This document shows, one piece after another, positions 1 to 7,396 of a stretch of DNA of 10,798 nucleotides; position 1 is the first letter of the stretch, and each line of letters starts with the position of its first letter. The notes under the pieces were generated by a model. The model did no database searches, was not told the origin of the DNA, and saw nothing but the letters and a program-made list of their open reading frames with translations. Position numbers and translations under genes: made by a program. The stretch is from positions 30,452 through 41,249 of the forward strand of contig PMCC01000026.1 of the NCBI GenBank assembly GCA_003155275.1, in the 5' to 3' direction. This DNA is from Actinomycetota bacterium (GTDB lineage Bacteria > Actinomycetota > Humimicrobiia > Humimicrobiales > Humimicrobiaceae).

Positions 1-107
1 TATTAATTTTTTTTAAAATCCTGTCAGTTGCAGTTTTTGGTTATATTACTATTTATATAAATCAAAAAACTTAAGGGTTATTTTTTATTTACTTTATTTT
101 TGACAAT
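1..107. other. Gene-free AT-rich window edge downstream of ruvX
   Basis: This stretch follows the ruvX stop. On the minus strand no ATG, GTG or TTG opens a frame that stays open to the window edge. One frame is open from a TAA at about position 40 to the edge but has no standard start codon. In related gene orders mltG or aroE often follows ruvX, so the next gene may begin just outside, but nothing here shows it. No terminator hairpin was seen. Confidence 0.5.
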
Positions 108-146
108 TTAAATAATCTCCAGGGATTTTAAATAATCTCCAAGGAT
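107..146 (-). repeat. 20-base tandem duplication at the 3' end of ruvX
   Basis: Positions 107-126 and 127-146 are two adjacent 20-base copies that differ at one base (19 of 20 identical). Because 20 is not a multiple of three, the two copies are read in different frames on the minus strand. The first copy read (127-146) encodes the conserved family end ILGDYLK. The second (107-126) is read as SLEII and supplies the present TAA stop at 108-110. Confidence 0.9.
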
Positions 147-575
147 TAAAGCAGCGGATATTGTATCTGCCGCTCCTGATTTTCTTGCCTTATCCAACTT
201 TTTTATGGACATTTTTTTATTCTGGTTTTTGTTTCTTTCATCTTTACGTGTATTATAAATTTCGGAAATCAGACCTGACGATATCTTTGAAGTAAACCTT
301 TCATCCACTATGGAAATTGGCAACTCATAAGTTTTTAAAACATTGGAAACAAAGCTGTCTACAACTACTGCCTGGTAGCCTGATTGTCCTTTTAAATTGA
401 CAGGCCTTCCTATTACTATCCTCCCGATATCATTTTCCTTTATCAGCTTTAAAATTTTTTCACTTGTGGAGCCATTATTTTCAATCATGCCAAGAGGCAT
501 GGCTATACTGTTTTGCCTGTCTGTAATTGCAAGGCCTATCCTTTTTTCTCCATAATCCAAACCTAGAATTCTCAT
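108..575 (-). CDS. ruvX: RuvX/YqgF family Holliday junction resolvase-like nuclease
   Basis: RNase H-fold protein of the RuvX (YqgF) family. Members are implicated in trimming the 5' end of pre-16S rRNA and act as Holliday-junction-resolvase-like nucleases in the cytoplasm. The start MRILGLDYGEKRIGLAITD is the family's first strand with catalytic D7. IVIGRPVNLKG (53-63), VDERFTS (90-96, with E92) and D137 in the AADTISAALIL helix supply the other expected acidic positions. At 155 residues it is slightly long: a Lys/Asn-rich insert (about 110-130) precedes the last helix, and the final residues come from a tandem duplication. The ATG follows the alaS stop by 10 bases with no good Shine-Dalgarno (a lone AGGG lies 16 bases upstream), which suggests coupling to alaS translation. 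Family assignment is firm; which biochemical role dominates is not shown by sequence. Confidence 0.95.
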   Translation of the reverse strand: MRILGLDYGEKRIGLAITDRQNSIAMPLGMIENNGSTSEKILKLIKENDIGRIVIGRPVNLKGQSGYQAVVVDSFVSNVLKTYELPISIVDERFTSKISSGLISEIYNTRKDERNKNQNKKMSIKKLDKARKSGAADTISAALILGDYLKSLEII

Positions 576-585
576 ATCTATTTAG

Positions 586-3453
586 CTAAGGCCCTAAAGT
601 TTCCAAAACCTTATTTTTAACAAAATCAACAGTTTCTTTTATTCTGCTGCTGTCTGAACCGCCGACCTGGGCGAATTCCGGTTTACCGCCGCCGCCGCCC
701 TTTAACATCCTGCCGACATCTTTTGCAATCATTGAGCAGTTTATCCCCCGTGGCAACAGGTCTTTTGAAGCAGAAAGAAGTATGACAGGTTTGCTATTTA
801 TTATGTTTGCAAAAACAAGGAAAGTATTTTTACCTTTGAACTCATTGATAATCTCATCACCAATAACCCCCATTGTCCTTGAATCAATACCCGGGTAGTA
901 GGCAGAATCAGTAAAGTCAAACCCTATAATGGCAGTACTGCCAGGAATGACTGTAATTACCCTGTTTGCATCAAGAACTTCCTTTTTAATTGCTTTCACC
1001 TGTAAAAAGAGTAAGTCTTCCTGTAATTTTTTTGAGTCTGCCCTAATGGATTCTATCTTTGCAGATGTGTGAAAGATATCTGAATCGATATTTTCTGATA
1101 TTTCCTTTAATATTTTATAGTTTGAGTTCATGAAATTAAAAGCGGTTAGCCCGGTTACTGCCTCTATTCTCCTGATGTTTGCGCCAATGCTGGAGTCAGA
1201 AATAATCTTTAAGAGCCCTATTTCACCTGTTCTTGAAACATGTGTGCCGCCGCAAAGCTCCCTGCTGTAGTCGCCTATTTCGGCTACTCTTACAAATTTA
1301 CCATATTTTTCTTCAAAAAGCGCCATTGCACCTATCTCTGCCGCATATTCCTTTGTGGTCTCATAAATCCTGACTGGATCATCGCGTTGAATTTTTTCAT
1401 TTATTATTTTTTCCACTTTATCCATGTTGTCCTGGGTAGGCACTTCATTAATGTTGTAATCAAACCTGAATCTGTCATTAGCGACATATGAACCTGCCTG
1501 TGTTACCTCCTGCCCGAAAACAGTTCTTAGCGCCCAATGGAGTATATGAGTCGATGTGTGGTTTTTGCTTATATCTTTATTAAATGAGACATCTACCTGG
1601 GCCACTGCCTTCGATCCAGATTCAGTTCCGGTTGGTTTCTCCTGCCGGACAGCTGTTTTGCCAGCAACTTCAACAAGTTTATTTATACCTGAATCTTCTT
1701 TACCGGCTTTTTTATCACCTTCAAATAAGCGAGGGCTGCTACTTATAAAACCCTCTGAAATATATCCACTGTGAACCGTAAAATCTTCAAGAGGTATTTT
1801 GGTATCCAGGACAATAAAAACACCTGTATCTGTGCTTATTGTTCCTCTGTCGCCTATCTGTCCACCTTTTTCTCCATAAAATGGACTTTTATACAGCATC
1901 ACTTCACCAGGCTGCCCCTCAGATAGCTTATCCACAATTTCAGCTCCTGCTGCCCCCGGGACCCCTTTTGATTTAACTTCGTTACTGTCTGATACGCTGC
2001 CATTTATCCTGATTATTGCCGCAACTTCGGAAATTGTTTTTAATTCCCTGTAGCCGGTATACTCAACCGTAAGGACTGCAGCAATTTCCTTATATAAAGG
2101 CAGATTTATTTCGACTTTCTTGTCAAATACTGTTTTTACCCTGGATATTTCTGAGTGGATTTTTAGTTGGCGGTTGAAAGACTGCATGTCCATCTCAAGA
2201 TTATTCTCCTTAAGGATCTCCACAGTCAGTTCCGCCGGAAAACCAAAAGTATCATAAAGCTTAAATGAATCTTCAGAATCCATAAATTTTTTTCCGCTAT
2301 TCTTCAGCTCCTCAATTTTCAGGCTCAAAACTTTTGTCCCGTCTTTTAAAGTCTGTGAAAACCTTCTTTCCTCATCATTGATAATTTTGCTGATTATATC
2401 TTTTTTATTTAAAAGTTCAGGATAAGCATCAGAATAAGCGCTTATGACAGTCTGCGCAATTTCATTTAAAAAACAATCCTCAATATCAATAAGTTTTCCA
2501 AACCTTATTGCCCTTCTTATCATCCTTCGTAAAATATAGCCCCTGGATTCATTTGAAGGTAAAACCCCATCTGCGATTAGAAAAGATACTGCCCTGCTGT
2601 GGTCTGCAAGAATTTTAATGCATCTGTTTGTTTCTGCGCTGTAGCCTGCTTCATTTTTTTCGGCAAGCTTTTTACCTGAAATCTGTTGAATTTTTGAGAT
2701 TATAGGGTTAAATCTTCTAGTTTTAAATACCGACGGGTTTTTTTCGATTACTGCTTCAATTCTTTCAAGGCCCATACCGGTGTCAATATTCTTATTGGGC
2801 AATTCCATGTAATGCCCGTTTGAGTAATTGTATTGTGTAAAAACAAGGTTCCATATCTCAAGATATCTGCCGCAATCACAGCTTGGGGAGCACTCAGGGT
2901 TTCCGCATGCAAAATCCGGGCCAAAATCATAATAAAGCTCGGTGCATGGTCCGCATGGCCCGGACTCGCCCGCAGGACCCCAGAAATTCTCACTTTTGCC
3001 AAATCTGTACATATGCTCCAGGGTTATACCGTGTGATTCCCACAATTGTATCGCTTCCTTATCTTCAGGTATACTGTCGTCTCCGGCAAATACTCCGACC
3101 CGCAAACTTTCAAGCGGCAAATGAATTTCGTTTAAACAAAAATCTACAGCAAAATCTATGGCTTCTTTTTTAAAATAATCTGCAAATGCAAAATTGCCAA
3201 GCATCTCAAAAAAAGTCAGGTGCCTGTCAGTGTATCCGACGCTCTCAATGTCACTGGTCCTGAAACACTTTTGTACTGTGGCAATGCGCGGATGTGGCGG
3301 TTTTTTAGTGCCAAGATAATACGGCTTAAATTGCTGCATTCCCGCAGTTGTCAAAAGAACGCTCGGATCATCTGCGGGAATCAAGCTTGAAGAAGGCATT
3401 ACCAGATGGCCGTTCTTCTTAAAATATTCCAAATAAGCTTTCCTTATATCCAT
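586..3453 (-). CDS. alaS: Alanyl-tRNA synthetase
   Basis: Class II synthetase that charges tRNA(Ala) with alanine and clears mischarged Ser/Gly-tRNA(Ala). In order: catalytic core with motif 2 (FRTSDIESVGYTDRHLTFFE, 64-83), the GESGPCGPCTELYYD segment (162-176) and motif 3 DTGMGLERI (224-232); tRNA-recognition helices (280-320, ADHSRAVSFLIADG); beta-barrel with SPFYGEKGGQIGD (523-535); editing domain with zinc ligands H632, H636, C734 and H738; and the C-terminal domain with GGGGGKPEFAQVGG (919-932). A Cys cluster C183/C188/C192/C194 precedes RYLEIWN, as in clostridial-type AlaRS. At 955 residues it exceeds the usual 870-880, largely through low-complexity insertions at about 486-508 and 571-620. 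The ATG is preceded by no convincing Shine-Dalgarno, but MDIRKAYLEYFKKNGH is the expected N-terminus. The gene follows aspS after 177 bases and precedes ruvX by 10. Identity is certain. Confidence 0.99.
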   Translation of the reverse strand: MDIRKAYLEYFKKNGHLVMPSSSLIPADDPSVLLTTAGMQQFKPYYLGTKKPPHPRIATVQKCFRTSDIESVGYTDRHLTFFEMLGNFAFADYFKKEAIDFAVDFCLNEIHLPLESLRVGVFAGDDSIPEDKEAIQLWESHGITLEHMYRFGKSENFWGPAGESGPCGPCTELYYDFGPDFACGNPECSPSCDCGRYLEIWNLVFTQYNYSNGHYMELPNKNIDTGMGLERIEAVIEKNPSVFKTRRFNPIISKIQQISGKKLAEKNEAGYSAETNRCIKILADHSRAVSFLIADGVLPSNESRGYILRRMIRRAIRFGKLIDIEDCFLNEIAQTVISAYSDAYPELLNKKDIISKIINDEERRFSQTLKDGTKVLSLKIEELKNSGKKFMDSEDSFKLYDTFGFPAELTVEILKENNLEMDMQSFNRQLKIHSEISRVKTVFDKKVEINLPLYKEIAAVLTVEYTGYRELKTISEVAAIIRINGSVSDSNEVKSKGVPGAAGAEIVDKLSEGQPGEVMLYKSPFYGEKGGQIGDRGTISTDTGVFIVLDTKIPLEDFTVHSGYISEGFISSSPRLFEGDKKAGKEDSGINKLVEVAGKTAVRQEKPTGTESGSKAVAQVDVSFNKDISKNHTSTHILHWALRTVFGQEVTQAGSYVANDRFRFDYNINEVPTQDNMDKVEKIINEKIQRDDPVRIYETTKEYAAEIGAMALFEEKYGKFVRVAEIGDYSRELCGGTHVSRTGEIGLLKIISDSSIGANIRRIEAVTGLTAFNFMNSNYKILKEISENIDSDIFHTSAKIESIRADSKKLQEDLLFLQVKAIKKEVLDANRVITVIPGSTAIIGFDFTDSAYYPGIDSRTMGVIGDEIINEFKGKNTFLVFANIINSKPVILLSASKDLLPRGINCSMIAKDVGRMLKGGGGGKPEFAQVGGSDSSRIKETVDFVKNKVLETLGP

Positions 3454-3630
3454 AAAAATCTTTTACCCATAATCCTGTTTTTTAAAGTTTATAAAAAAAC
3501 CATAGACAATTAAATCATAAGCAGCTTGTTAATTCAATTTCCTCCCATCGATTGTTACGGAATTCCCGCTACTGAAGCGACTGTATTGTGAACATTTACT
3601 GGATTCTTTTAAAGCAGCCCTTATGCCCTT
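3454..3630. other. aspS-alaS intergenic gap, 177 bases
   Basis: This is the largest gap inside the synthetase cluster that could carry alaS control signals. On the minus strand it holds a small hairpin (CGCT/AGCG arms, 3567-3579), an orphan GGGAGG (3541-3546) that is not followed by a usable reading frame, and an AT-only inverted repeat (3477-3500). I see no T-box consensus, no hairpin plus T-run terminator, and no clear promoter. One nine-codon frame starting at an ATG near 3590 contains no Ala codon, so it is not an obvious attenuator peptide. Confidence 0.5.
3477..3500 (-). repeat. AT-rich inverted repeat upstream of alaS
   Basis: Perfect 8-base arms GTTTTTTA and TAAAAAAC flank an 8-base centre, 23 bases before the alaS ATG. 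The hairpin would be weak because each arm has a single G-C pair. No function is claimed; in sequence this AT-rich it could be chance. Confidence 0.35.
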
Positions 3631-5457
3631 TTAAAGTTTTTTTGTGTCATCAAGCTTAATGGAGACTTCTGCAAGCTGCTGTTCTGTCACCTTTGATGGT
3701 GATTCTGTCATCATGCAGAATGCCGACTGGGTTTTTGGAAAAGCTATAACTTCCCTTATGCTGTCAAGTTTGCCTATAAGCATTATAAGCCTGTCCATTC
3801 CAAGGGCAACCCCGCCATGGGGAGGCGCTCCATATTCAAGGGATTTCAGCAAAAATCCAAAATTTTCTTCTATTCTTTTTTCGTCAAAACCAAGAAGCTT
3901 AAATACTTTCCTCTGCATTTCTATATCATTTATCCTGATGGAGCCTCCGCCCAATTCATTGCCATTTAAAACTATATCGTATGCCAATGAGCCGGCTTTG
4001 AGCGGTTCGCTTTCAAGAAGCTTTGCCGTTTCAATACTCGGGCTGGTAAAAGGGTGGTGCATGGGAGAAAGCCGCTTTTCCCTGTCGTCCCATTCAAAAA
4101 GCGGAAAATCAACTATCCAGGCAAAATTAAACTCTTCCTCATCAATAAGATTTAACCGGCTGCCCAGATACAGCCTCACAGCGGCAAGCGAACTGCATAC
4201 TTTTAGAAATTCATCTGCAACTATCAGCACTAAAGAATTTTCCTTTAAGCCTAACATTTCGACAAGTTTTTCTCTTTCATTATCTGAAATAAATTTGGAA
4301 ATTGGTGAATTAAACTGGTTTGCCTGTTCAACTTTTATCCATATAAGACCGCCGGCGCCATATTTCTTTGCCATATCAATAAAACTGTCAAGGTCTTTTC
4401 TTGAAAATCTGCTGCCGTCATCTACTGTAAGGCATTTGATGCAGCCCTTCTTATTTAAGATGTTCATAAAAACATTAAACTGGCTGCTTGCAAAAATATC
4501 AGTTATGTCTCTTATTTCAAGGCCGAATCTTAAATCCGGCTTATCACTGCCAAATCTTTCCATGCTGTCTTTCCAGGAATACCGTTTAAAAGGGGTTTTC
4601 AGCTCCTCTTTAATTGTTTCCCTGAATATCTTCTTTAGAAGTCCTTCAATCAGAGTTATTACGTCATCACTTTTTACAAAAGACATTTCCAGATCGATTT
4701 GTGTAAATTCAGGTTGTCTGTCTGCGCGCAAATCCTCATCCCTAAAGCAACGCGCAATCTGGTAAATGCGGTCAAAACCTGAAAACATTAAAATCTGTTT
4801 AAACAGCTGTGGAGACTGTGGAAGAGCATAAAATGAACCTGGATTAAGCCTGGATGGAACCAGGAAATCCCTCGCCCCTTCAGGTGTGCTTTTAGCAAGA
4901 ATTGGCGTCTCAACTTCTATGAATCCATTGCTTCCAAGATAATTGCGGGTGATGCTTGTGACATCATTTCTTAATCTCAAATTACTCTGCATTTCTTCGG
5001 ACCTTAAGTCGATATACCTGTATTTTAATCTTGCCATTTCGTCAACTTTAGCACGGTTGTCTAGCATGAAAGGTGGAGTCTTTGAGGTGCTGAGCAACAC
5101 TATATTTGTGGCAATAACCTCAATTTCTCCTGTAGGAAGTTCCGGGTTTACTGCTTCAGCGGACCTGGCTTTAACTTCTCCTTCAACAGAAATAATAAAT
5201 TCAGACCTGAAATCCTTTGCCATATCATATGCTGAATGGCAGTAATTTGAATCAAAGACTATTTGCACGATGCCTGAAAAATCCCTTAAATCGATAAATA
5301 TTAATTTTCCATGATCTCTTCTTTTATTTATCCAGCCGCAGATTGTAACTTTTTTACCTATAAAACTACTGTCAAGCTGGCCGCACAAATTGGACCTTAA
5401 ATTTGTTGTAAAATTATCAAATTTTAGGTTCTGTTTGTAACCGTATTTTTCACTCAT
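3631..5457 (-). CDS. aspS: Aspartyl-tRNA synthetase, bacterial type
   Basis: Class IIb synthetase that charges tRNA(Asp) with aspartate. In order: N-terminal OB-fold anticodon domain (about 33-120, GWINKRRDHGKLIFIDLRD); motif 1 (FIEVETPILAKSTPEGARDF, 179-198); QSPQLFKQ (214-221); motif 2 with FRDEDLRADRQPEFTQID (238-255); the bacterial GAD insertion domain (about 300-425); HHPFTSP (467-473); and motif 3 GGVALGMDRL (548-557, R556). The 608 residues exceed the usual ~590 by an N-terminal tail of about 18 before TNLRSNLCGQL. The start is well chosen: AGGAG lies 9 bases upstream. H49 sits where discriminating enzymes such as that of E. coli have Leu (RRDLG), a change linked to non-discriminating AspRS that also charges tRNA(Asn). 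It starts 5 bases after hisS, as expected for one transcript. Confidence 0.98.
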   Translation of the reverse strand: MSEKYGYKQNLKFDNFTTNLRSNLCGQLDSSFIGKKVTICGWINKRRDHGKLIFIDLRDFSGIVQIVFDSNYCHSAYDMAKDFRSEFIISVEGEVKARSAEAVNPELPTGEIEVIATNIVLLSTSKTPPFMLDNRAKVDEMARLKYRYIDLRSEEMQSNLRLRNDVTSITRNYLGSNGFIEVETPILAKSTPEGARDFLVPSRLNPGSFYALPQSPQLFKQILMFSGFDRIYQIARCFRDEDLRADRQPEFTQIDLEMSFVKSDDVITLIEGLLKKIFRETIKEELKTPFKRYSWKDSMERFGSDKPDLRFGLEIRDITDIFASSQFNVFMNILNKKGCIKCLTVDDGSRFSRKDLDSFIDMAKKYGAGGLIWIKVEQANQFNSPISKFISDNEREKLVEMLGLKENSLVLIVADEFLKVCSSLAAVRLYLGSRLNLIDEEEFNFAWIVDFPLFEWDDREKRLSPMHHPFTSPSIETAKLLESEPLKAGSLAYDIVLNGNELGGGSIRINDIEMQRKVFKLLGFDEKRIEENFGFLLKSLEYGAPPHGGVALGMDRLIMLIGKLDSIREVIAFPKTQSAFCMMTESPSKVTEQQLAEVSIKLDDTKKL

Positions 5458-5462
5458 TTAAG

Positions 5463-6734
5463 TTATCTCCTGAAAATGTTTAAAATTTTTTCCGGTTCGT
5501 CTTTGACGTTTATTTTCTGCTGCTTGAATTCCCGCAGGTCCTTAATGCTTATAATGCCTGATTTTACCTCATCTTCCCCTATTATTATAATATGGGAAAA
5601 CCCTTGTTTTTGCGCTGATTTTATACTGTTGCCAATATTTTTTGCCTCATAGCTTATTTCACTTTTAACCCCAAAATCACGAAAAAACTTTAAAAGTTCA
5701 AAACAGTATGGTTTATGTCTGTTATCCATATTGATTATAAGGACCGACAAAGCATCATTTTTTACAGGATAAATAATGTTTAACTGCCGCATTAAAACTA
5801 TTGTCCTGTCTATGCCTACAGCAAATCCTATTGAAGGCATATCAGGACCCCCAAATTCCGGTATTAATTTGTCGTATCTGCCGCCTCCGCCAAGTGCATT
5901 CTGAGCGCTGCCCAGGTCCTGGGATATTATCTCAAATATTGTCTGCGTATAGTAATCAAAGCCTCTTACAAGATCATCCTTTATAATATAATCTATCCTT
6001 AGCATGTCCAAAAACTTCAGTACATTGTCGAAATGCTGCCTGCAATCCTGGCAGATGTGTGAATATATCTTTGGGGCTTCACTTATTATTCCGGCGCACC
6101 GTTCAATTTTGCAATCAAATATCCTCAATGGGTTTTTTACATATCTTTCCCTGCAATCTTCGCATAAGGTTTCTATTGAAGGTTCAAGATACTCCTTGAA
6201 GGCTTTTATATATTCCTGTCTGCACAGTCCGCAGCCGACACTGTTTACAAGAAGTTTAAGGTTTTTAAACCCAAGCTTTTCAAAAATCATATTTAATAAC
6301 CAGATAACCTCAGCATCTATTTGGGGGTCTGAAACACCTGCCGCTTCCACACCAAGCTGCCAGAATTCCCGCATTCTGCCCTTCTGGGGTCTCTCATAAC
6401 GGAACATATTCTCGATATAGAATAACTTTATTGGAAGAACATCTGCAAACAGTTTATGTTCTATAATAGCCCTTACAACAGACGCAGTGCCTTCTGGCCT
6501 TAAAGTTAATGACCGTCCCTTTTTGTCCGAGAAAGTATACATTTCCTTTCGGACAATATCAGTGCTTTCGCCAATTCCCCTGTCAAACACTTCTGTGTGT
6601 TCAAAAACAGGAGTAATAATCTCCTTATAGTTAAACACCTCAAACAGCTCCTTTGATGTGTTTATTATAAAGTCCCTGTATTTGATATCTTCACCAAATA
6701 TATCGCTTGTCCCTCTCGGTGAATTTAAAACCAA
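5463..6734 (-). CDS. hisS: Histidyl-tRNA synthetase (TTG start)
   Basis: Class IIa synthetase that charges tRNA(His). Visible elements: N-terminal PRGTSDIFGED; TLRPEGTASVVRA (77-89); motif 2 with FRYERPQKGRMREFWQLG (111-128); the histidine-specific VRGFDYYTQTIFE (256-268); GGGGRYDKL (282-290); motif 3 SIGFAVGIDR (301-310); and an anticodon-binding domain from about 330 to the end. Its 423 residues are normal for the family. The insert between motif 2 and the His-specific motif carries eight cysteines (168, 171, 191, 194, 208, 213, 228, 231). The start codon is TTG: an in-frame TAA lies immediately before it, GGAAGG lies 9 bases upstream, and no ATG precedes PRGTSD. The gene overlaps the upstream hydrolase by 10 bases. 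Identity is certain. Confidence 0.98.
   Translation of the reverse strand: MVLNSPRGTSDIFGEDIKYRDFIINTSKELFEVFNYKEIITPVFEHTEVFDRGIGESTDIVRKEMYTFSDKKGRSLTLRPEGTASVVRAIIEHKLFADVLPIKLFYIENMFRYERPQKGRMREFWQLGVEAAGVSDPQIDAEVIWLLNMIFEKLGFKNLKLLVNSVGCGLCRQEYIKAFKEYLEPSIETLCEDCRERYVKNPLRIFDCKIERCAGIISEAPKIYSHICQDCRQHFDNVLKFLDMLRIDYIIKDDLVRGFDYYTQTIFEIISQDLGSAQNALGGGGRYDKLIPEFGGPDMPSIGFAVGIDRTIVLMRQLNIIYPVKNDALSVLIINMDNRHKPYCFELLKFFRDFGVKSEISYEAKNIGNSIKSAQKQGFSHIIIIGEDEVKSGIISIKDLREFKQQKINVKDEPEKILNIFRR
5467..5471 (-). promoter_or_regulatory. Strong ribosome binding site for aspS, next to the hisS stop
   Basis: AGGAG sits 9 bases before the aspS ATG and lies within the last two codons of hisS (AGG AGA), just before its TAA. 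Ribosomes finishing hisS would therefore terminate on the aspS initiation region, which suggests coupled translation. It also supports the ATG at 5457 over later in-frame starts. Confidence 0.85.
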
Positions 6735-7396
6735 TTAATGCCGCCTTCCAGAAAATCGTCGCTTAAATAATAATTATTTAGAAATTCGTTTTTTAAAGTT
6801 GAAGCTGCCCCATGCCCTGGGTTTACAGCCAGCTCCGGGCTGAATTTTTTCAGTTTTCTTAAAGACAGGGCCAATTCTTTTGAACTGCCTCCAGGCAGAT
6901 CGGTCCTTCCCACTGCGCCCCTGAAAAGCAGATCCCCGGTAAAAAGATAATTTTGCATCTTTATTATAATGCTTCCCGGCGTATGCCCCGGCATCTCATA
7001 GATGTATATATCATGCTCTTCTAGAAGATCAAGGATTTTATCATCAATAAGGCTATAAGCATCAAATGATAATGCGCCTGACCCTAAAAGCGAAGACATG
7101 TTTTTTTTAGGATTGAGGGCAATGTCCTCATCGTCTTTATGAAGATAAAATGGAATCCTGTATTTTCTAATAACTTCAGGGGCGGCACCAAGATGATCGA
7201 AATGGCCGTGGGTATTTAATATGAATTCCGGATGCAGATTTTCCCCTGAAATATAAGCATCGATACTTTTAAAGTCAGCTCCGGGATCTATAATAAAACA
7301 GGAATTTGGCTTGCTTTCCAGATCTGAGTTATTTTCCAGTGTGACAATATAACAATTTACGTTGTATATACCTAAAATTAATTTTTTTACTTTCAA
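6725..7396 (-). CDS. Metallo-beta-lactamase-fold hydrolase, glyoxalase II-like (TTG start)
   Basis: Predicted cytoplasmic zinc hydrolase of 223 residues. It carries the complete metal-site set: HxHxDH as H63-G-H65-F-D67-H68, H138 in PGHTPGS, D155 in TGDLLF and H195 in PGHG, plus the GRTDLPGG segment (163-170) typical of the short glyoxalase II-like (YcbL-type) group. These proteins often hydrolyse thioesters, but the true substrate is unknown and the long C-terminal glutathione-binding domain of classical glyoxalase II is absent. A hydrolase of this group is often found between rel and hisS in Gram-positive-type clusters. The start is TTG, sharing TTGA with the rel stop; the only other in-frame landmark upstream is a TGA about nine codons earlier, with no ATG or GTG between. 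The Shine-Dalgarno is weak (AAGAAAG), so it probably depends on rel translation. Confidence 0.9.
   Translation of the reverse strand: MKVKKLILGIYNVNCYIVTLENNSDLESKPNSCFIIDPGADFKSIDAYISGENLHPEFILNTHGHFDHLGAAPEVIRKYRIPFYLHKDDEDIALNPKKNMSSLLGSGALSFDAYSLIDDKILDLLEEHDIYIYEMPGHTPGSIIIKMQNYLFTGDLLFRGAVGRTDLPGGSSKELALSLRKLKKFSPELAVNPGHGAASTLKNEFLNNYYLSDDFLEGGINWF
6744..6749 (-). promoter_or_regulatory. Ribosome binding site deciding the hisS TTG start
   Basis: GGAAGG lies inside the end of the hydrolase gene, 9 bases before the TTG at 6734. Since the codon directly upstream in frame (6735-6737) is TAA, this site and the TTG are the only combination that gives the full HisRS N-terminus. Confidence 0.8.

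Noticed and set aside
2748..3173. Several short open frames on both strands within the 5' part of alaS
   Set aside because: They overlap each other and the conserved AlaRS catalytic core, and their translations show no family features.
3454..3630. T-box riboswitch upstream of alaS
   Set aside because: The gap is short for a T-box, and the conserved AGGGTGGNACCGCG-type motif is absent, as is a terminator hairpin with a T-run.
3607..3636. Repeated TTTTAAAG around the aspS stop as a terminator
   Set aside because: On the minus strand the two copies can pair with one mismatch, but the stem is A/T-rich and no T-run follows, so it does not look like an intrinsic terminator.
3644..4765. A 373-residue open frame on the plus strand opposite aspS
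   Set aside because: It lies fully within aspS, is Ser/Leu rich as expected for an antisense shadow, has no recognisable domain, and aspS itself is complete and conserved.
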